Part shown: in pieces, positions 5,622-7,419 of the stretch
Position numbering within the stretch: position 1 is the first letter of the stretch
Layout: each line of letters opens with the position of its first letter
Source of the DNA: Methanocalculus sp.
GTDB lineage: Archaea > Halobacteriota > Methanomicrobia > Methanomicrobiales > Methanocorpusculaceae
Length of the DNA: 7,419 nucleotides
Direction: 5' to 3'
NCBI RefSeq assembly: GCF_030651615.1
Contig: NZ_JAUSCG010000122.1
Coordinates: 1-7,419, forward strand
The notes under the pieces: generated by a model
What the model saw: the letters and a program-made list of their open reading frames with translations, nothing else
What the model was told of the DNA's origin: nothing
The model's database searches: none
Made by a program: the position numbers and the translations under genes

Positions 5622-7419
5622 AAGGGCTGACAGAACGGCAGGCGGAAGCGGCACTCCATCATGACCGCAGCCTCTGCGTTGTTGCAGGTGCAGGGACCGG
5701 CAAGACCCATCTCCTCGTCCGGAAGTACCTTGATCTTCTGGAGAAGAAGGGTGTCGCGGTCAGTGAGATCCTCGCCCTTACCTTCACCGATAAGGCAGCA
5801 GCAGAGATGAAGGACCGGATTCGGCGATCCGTCCTTGAGAAGGAGGGGCTTGAACAGATACAGGACGATCTCCTCTGGGCAAATGTCTCGACATTCCATT
5901 CCTTCTGTGCCCAGGTGCTCCGGGAGTTCCCCATTGAAGCCGGAGTAGACCCGGGCTTCTCTGTCCTTGATGAACCTGCACTGAGGAGAATCAAAGACGA
6001 TTGCATACTGGAACTCCTCTATTCCGAGACAGACCAGGATACTGCCATCGTCTCTGTACTCAGGGCGCTCAGCCAGAAGGATCTGAGATCGTATCTTGAT
6101 ACACTCTATGCTGAGCGTGAATATGCAGAGTCATTCTTCAGCATACTTGAGCGGGATGATAAAGAGATCCTTACCGCCTGGGAGGAGACGGCCCTCTCAT
6201 ACCGATCAGATACCATCGCTGACCTGCTTCAGAATACATCATTCCAGACTCAGGTAAGAAGACTCACTGATCTGGCGGGGAGGTATCCCGGGACCCTTGA
6301 CACCGGTATGGAGTACCTCCGGGCGGTTGAGCCACACCTTGCGGTGATTGCAGGAGATCCTTCTCCGGAAACGATCATCTCATCTATTACTGATCTCAAC
6401 CGCATTCACCAGCACTTTAAGGCAACGATTGGGCAGAAGAAGAACTGGGAGGGGGATGATCTTCACAAGCTCAAAGACTCATTCAAGGAGCTCAGGGCTC
6501 TTTTAAAGGAGAGAGAAGAGATCTTCACCTGCTCCATCTCACCAGACGACCCATTCACACAGACCACAATTGCGTTTCTGAAAAACCTCGGTTCCGTCTT
6601 TTCCGCATATACCACTCTCGTGGATACTGCAAAGAAGAGACAGAACGGGCTGGAATTCCAGGATCTTATCAGGCATACCCATCAGCTCTTCATACGGGAT
6701 GATGCACTCGTCAACGAGCATTTCAGAAGACGGTACCGGTATATTCTGGTTGACGAGTATCAGGATACCGACCCGATACAGAGTGATATCATCGCAAGGA
6801 TCATCGGTGATACCTCTGCACCATCTGAGAGGCTCTTTGTTGTCGGGGACCCTAAACAGTCGATCTACCTCTTCCGACGGGCAGACGTGACGCAGTTTCG
6901 GCATACCCGCGACCTGATCAGAGACGGGCTCAGCGGAGGGGAGGTCTCCCTTGACAGAAACTTCCGGAGCACGCCTGAAGTGATGGGATTTGTCAATCAC
7001 CTCTTCTCCTCCTTAATGGCAGAGTCCAGAAAACCCTGGGAATTTTCATACCAGATGCTTGAGACGGAACGGAGCAGTGAATCCGGATCTGTCACCCTCC
7101 TCCTCGCAGCGGATGGGACAGATAGTGGAGAGACGACCCGCTGTGAAGCTGAGATGGTAGCAGGAAAAATCCATGAACTCGTCTCACAGGAGACGATGAT
7201 GGTCTCCCGGGCACCGGATGGGAGCCGCATTGAAAGGCCAAGACCTGCCGGATACGGTGATATCGCCATCCTCATAGAGAGAAGGACAAAACTCCCGGTC
7301 TTTGAGTGGGCGCTCAGGAGATATGGCATTCCACTCTCCATCCATTCAGGGCTTGGTTTCTACGAAAAACAGGAGATCATCGACCTCTACCTTATCCTCT
7401 CTTTTCTTCAGGACGATGC
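5618..7419 (+). CDS. addA: AddA/UvrD-type superfamily 1A DNA helicase (3' end outside window)
   Basis: Predicted ATP-driven 3'-5' DNA translocase and motor of the AddAB-type complex. Six hundred codons are present without a stop and the frame continues past the right edge. Visible motifs are the Q motif LTERQAEA (4-11), Walker A AGAGTGKT (23-30), motif Ia LALTFTDKAAAEM (52-64), STFHSFC (91-97), Walker B ILVDEYQDTDPIQ (376-388), motif III VVGDPKQSIYLFRRAD (408-423) and motif IV LDRNFRST (445-452). The stretch from about 98 to 345 between the STFHSFC motif and Walker B is the 1B-type insertion, ending in GLEFQDL (344-350). The PKQSIY(L/R)FR(R/G)AD wording and the FYEKQEIIDL segment (581-590) favour AddA/RecB over UvrD or PcrA. 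Motifs V and VI, and any C-terminal nuclease domain, would lie beyond the window. Start chosen for the ATGA overlap with addB and a good GGAGG site. The helicase call is very sure; AddA as the subtype is likely from its partner. Confidence 0.9.
   Translation, partial: MKGLTERQAEAALHHDRSLCVVAGAGTGKTHLLVRKYLDLLEKKGVAVSEILALTFTDKAAAEMKDRIRRSVLEKEGLEQIQDDLLWANVSTFHSFCAQVLREFPIEAGVDPGFSVLDEPALRRIKDDCILELLYSETDQDTAIVSVLRALSQKDLRSYLDTLYAEREYAESFFSILERDDKEILTAWEETALSYRSDTIADLLQNTSFQTQVRRLTDLAGRYPGTLDTGMEYLRAVEPHLAVIAGDPSPETIISSITDLNRIHQHFKATIGQKKNWEGDDLHKLKDSFKELRALLKEREEIFTCSISPDDPFTQTTIAFLKNLGSVFSAYTTLVDTAKKRQNGLEFQDLIRHTHQLFIRDDALVNEHFRRRYRYILVDEYQDTDPIQSDIIARIIGDTSAPSERLFVVGDPKQSIYLFRRADVTQFRHTRDLIRDGLSGGEVSLDRNFRSTPEVMGFVNHLFSSLMAESRKPWEFSYQMLETERSSESGSVTLLLAADGTDSGETTRCEAEMVAGKIHELVSQETMMVSRAPDGSRIERPRPAGYGDIAILIERRTKLPVFEWALRRYGIPLSIHSGLGFYEKQEIIDLYLILSFLQDD

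Noticed and set aside
5564..6006. Minus-strand open frames across the addB-addA junction
   Set aside because: They are antisense to the Walker A, Ia and STFHSFC motifs of the helicase. They have no domain of their own.
6539..7341. Two minus-strand open frames of 153 and 114 codons inside addA
   Set aside because: They are antisense to the DEYQDT and GDPKQS motifs; nothing supports them as genes.

Overview
The window looks like ordinary chromosomal DNA from a methanogenic archaeon, most likely of the order Methanomicrobiales. This assignment is an inference from protein style (a methanogen-type PHP phosphoesterase beside an archaeal-type cardiolipin synthase), from Shine-Dalgarno sites matching the archaeal 16S tail, and from a T-tract in place of a hairpin terminator. 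No rRNA or other marker gene is present to confirm it. Coding density is about 97%. I see no mobile element, CRISPR array, tRNA or rRNA.

Layout. (1) Positions 1-887, plus strand: the 3' part of a PHP-domain metal-dependent phosphoesterase gene. The reading frame stays open to the left edge, so the gene probably starts outside the window. (2) Positions 892-2373, minus strand: a complete HKD (phospholipase D-type) cardiolipin synthase, convergent with the PHP gene. Only 4 bp separate the two stop codons, and a T7 tract that could terminate the synthase transcript lies inside the last codons of the PHP gene. (3) Positions 2374-2546: the only real intergenic gap, a 173-bp divergent region with no strong promoter. 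(4) Positions 2547-5621, plus strand: a 1024-residue AddB-like protein with a degenerate helicase-like N-terminal part and a C-terminal RecB-family PD-(D/E)XK nuclease with four cysteines placed as for an Fe-S cluster. (5) Positions 5618-7419, plus strand: the first 600 codons of an AddA/UvrD-type superfamily 1A helicase. It overlaps addB by ATGA and runs off the right edge.

The last two genes form an addB-addA operon predicted to encode a heterodimeric helicase-nuclease for processing double-strand DNA ends. This is the most interesting content, because AddAB is a bacterial-type recombination machine and archaea are better known for HerA-NurA with Mre11-Rad50. The PHP and cardiolipin synthase genes have no obvious functional tie to it. 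I found no clearly novel system; the remaining observations concern start sites, gene-boundary signals and GATC abundance.
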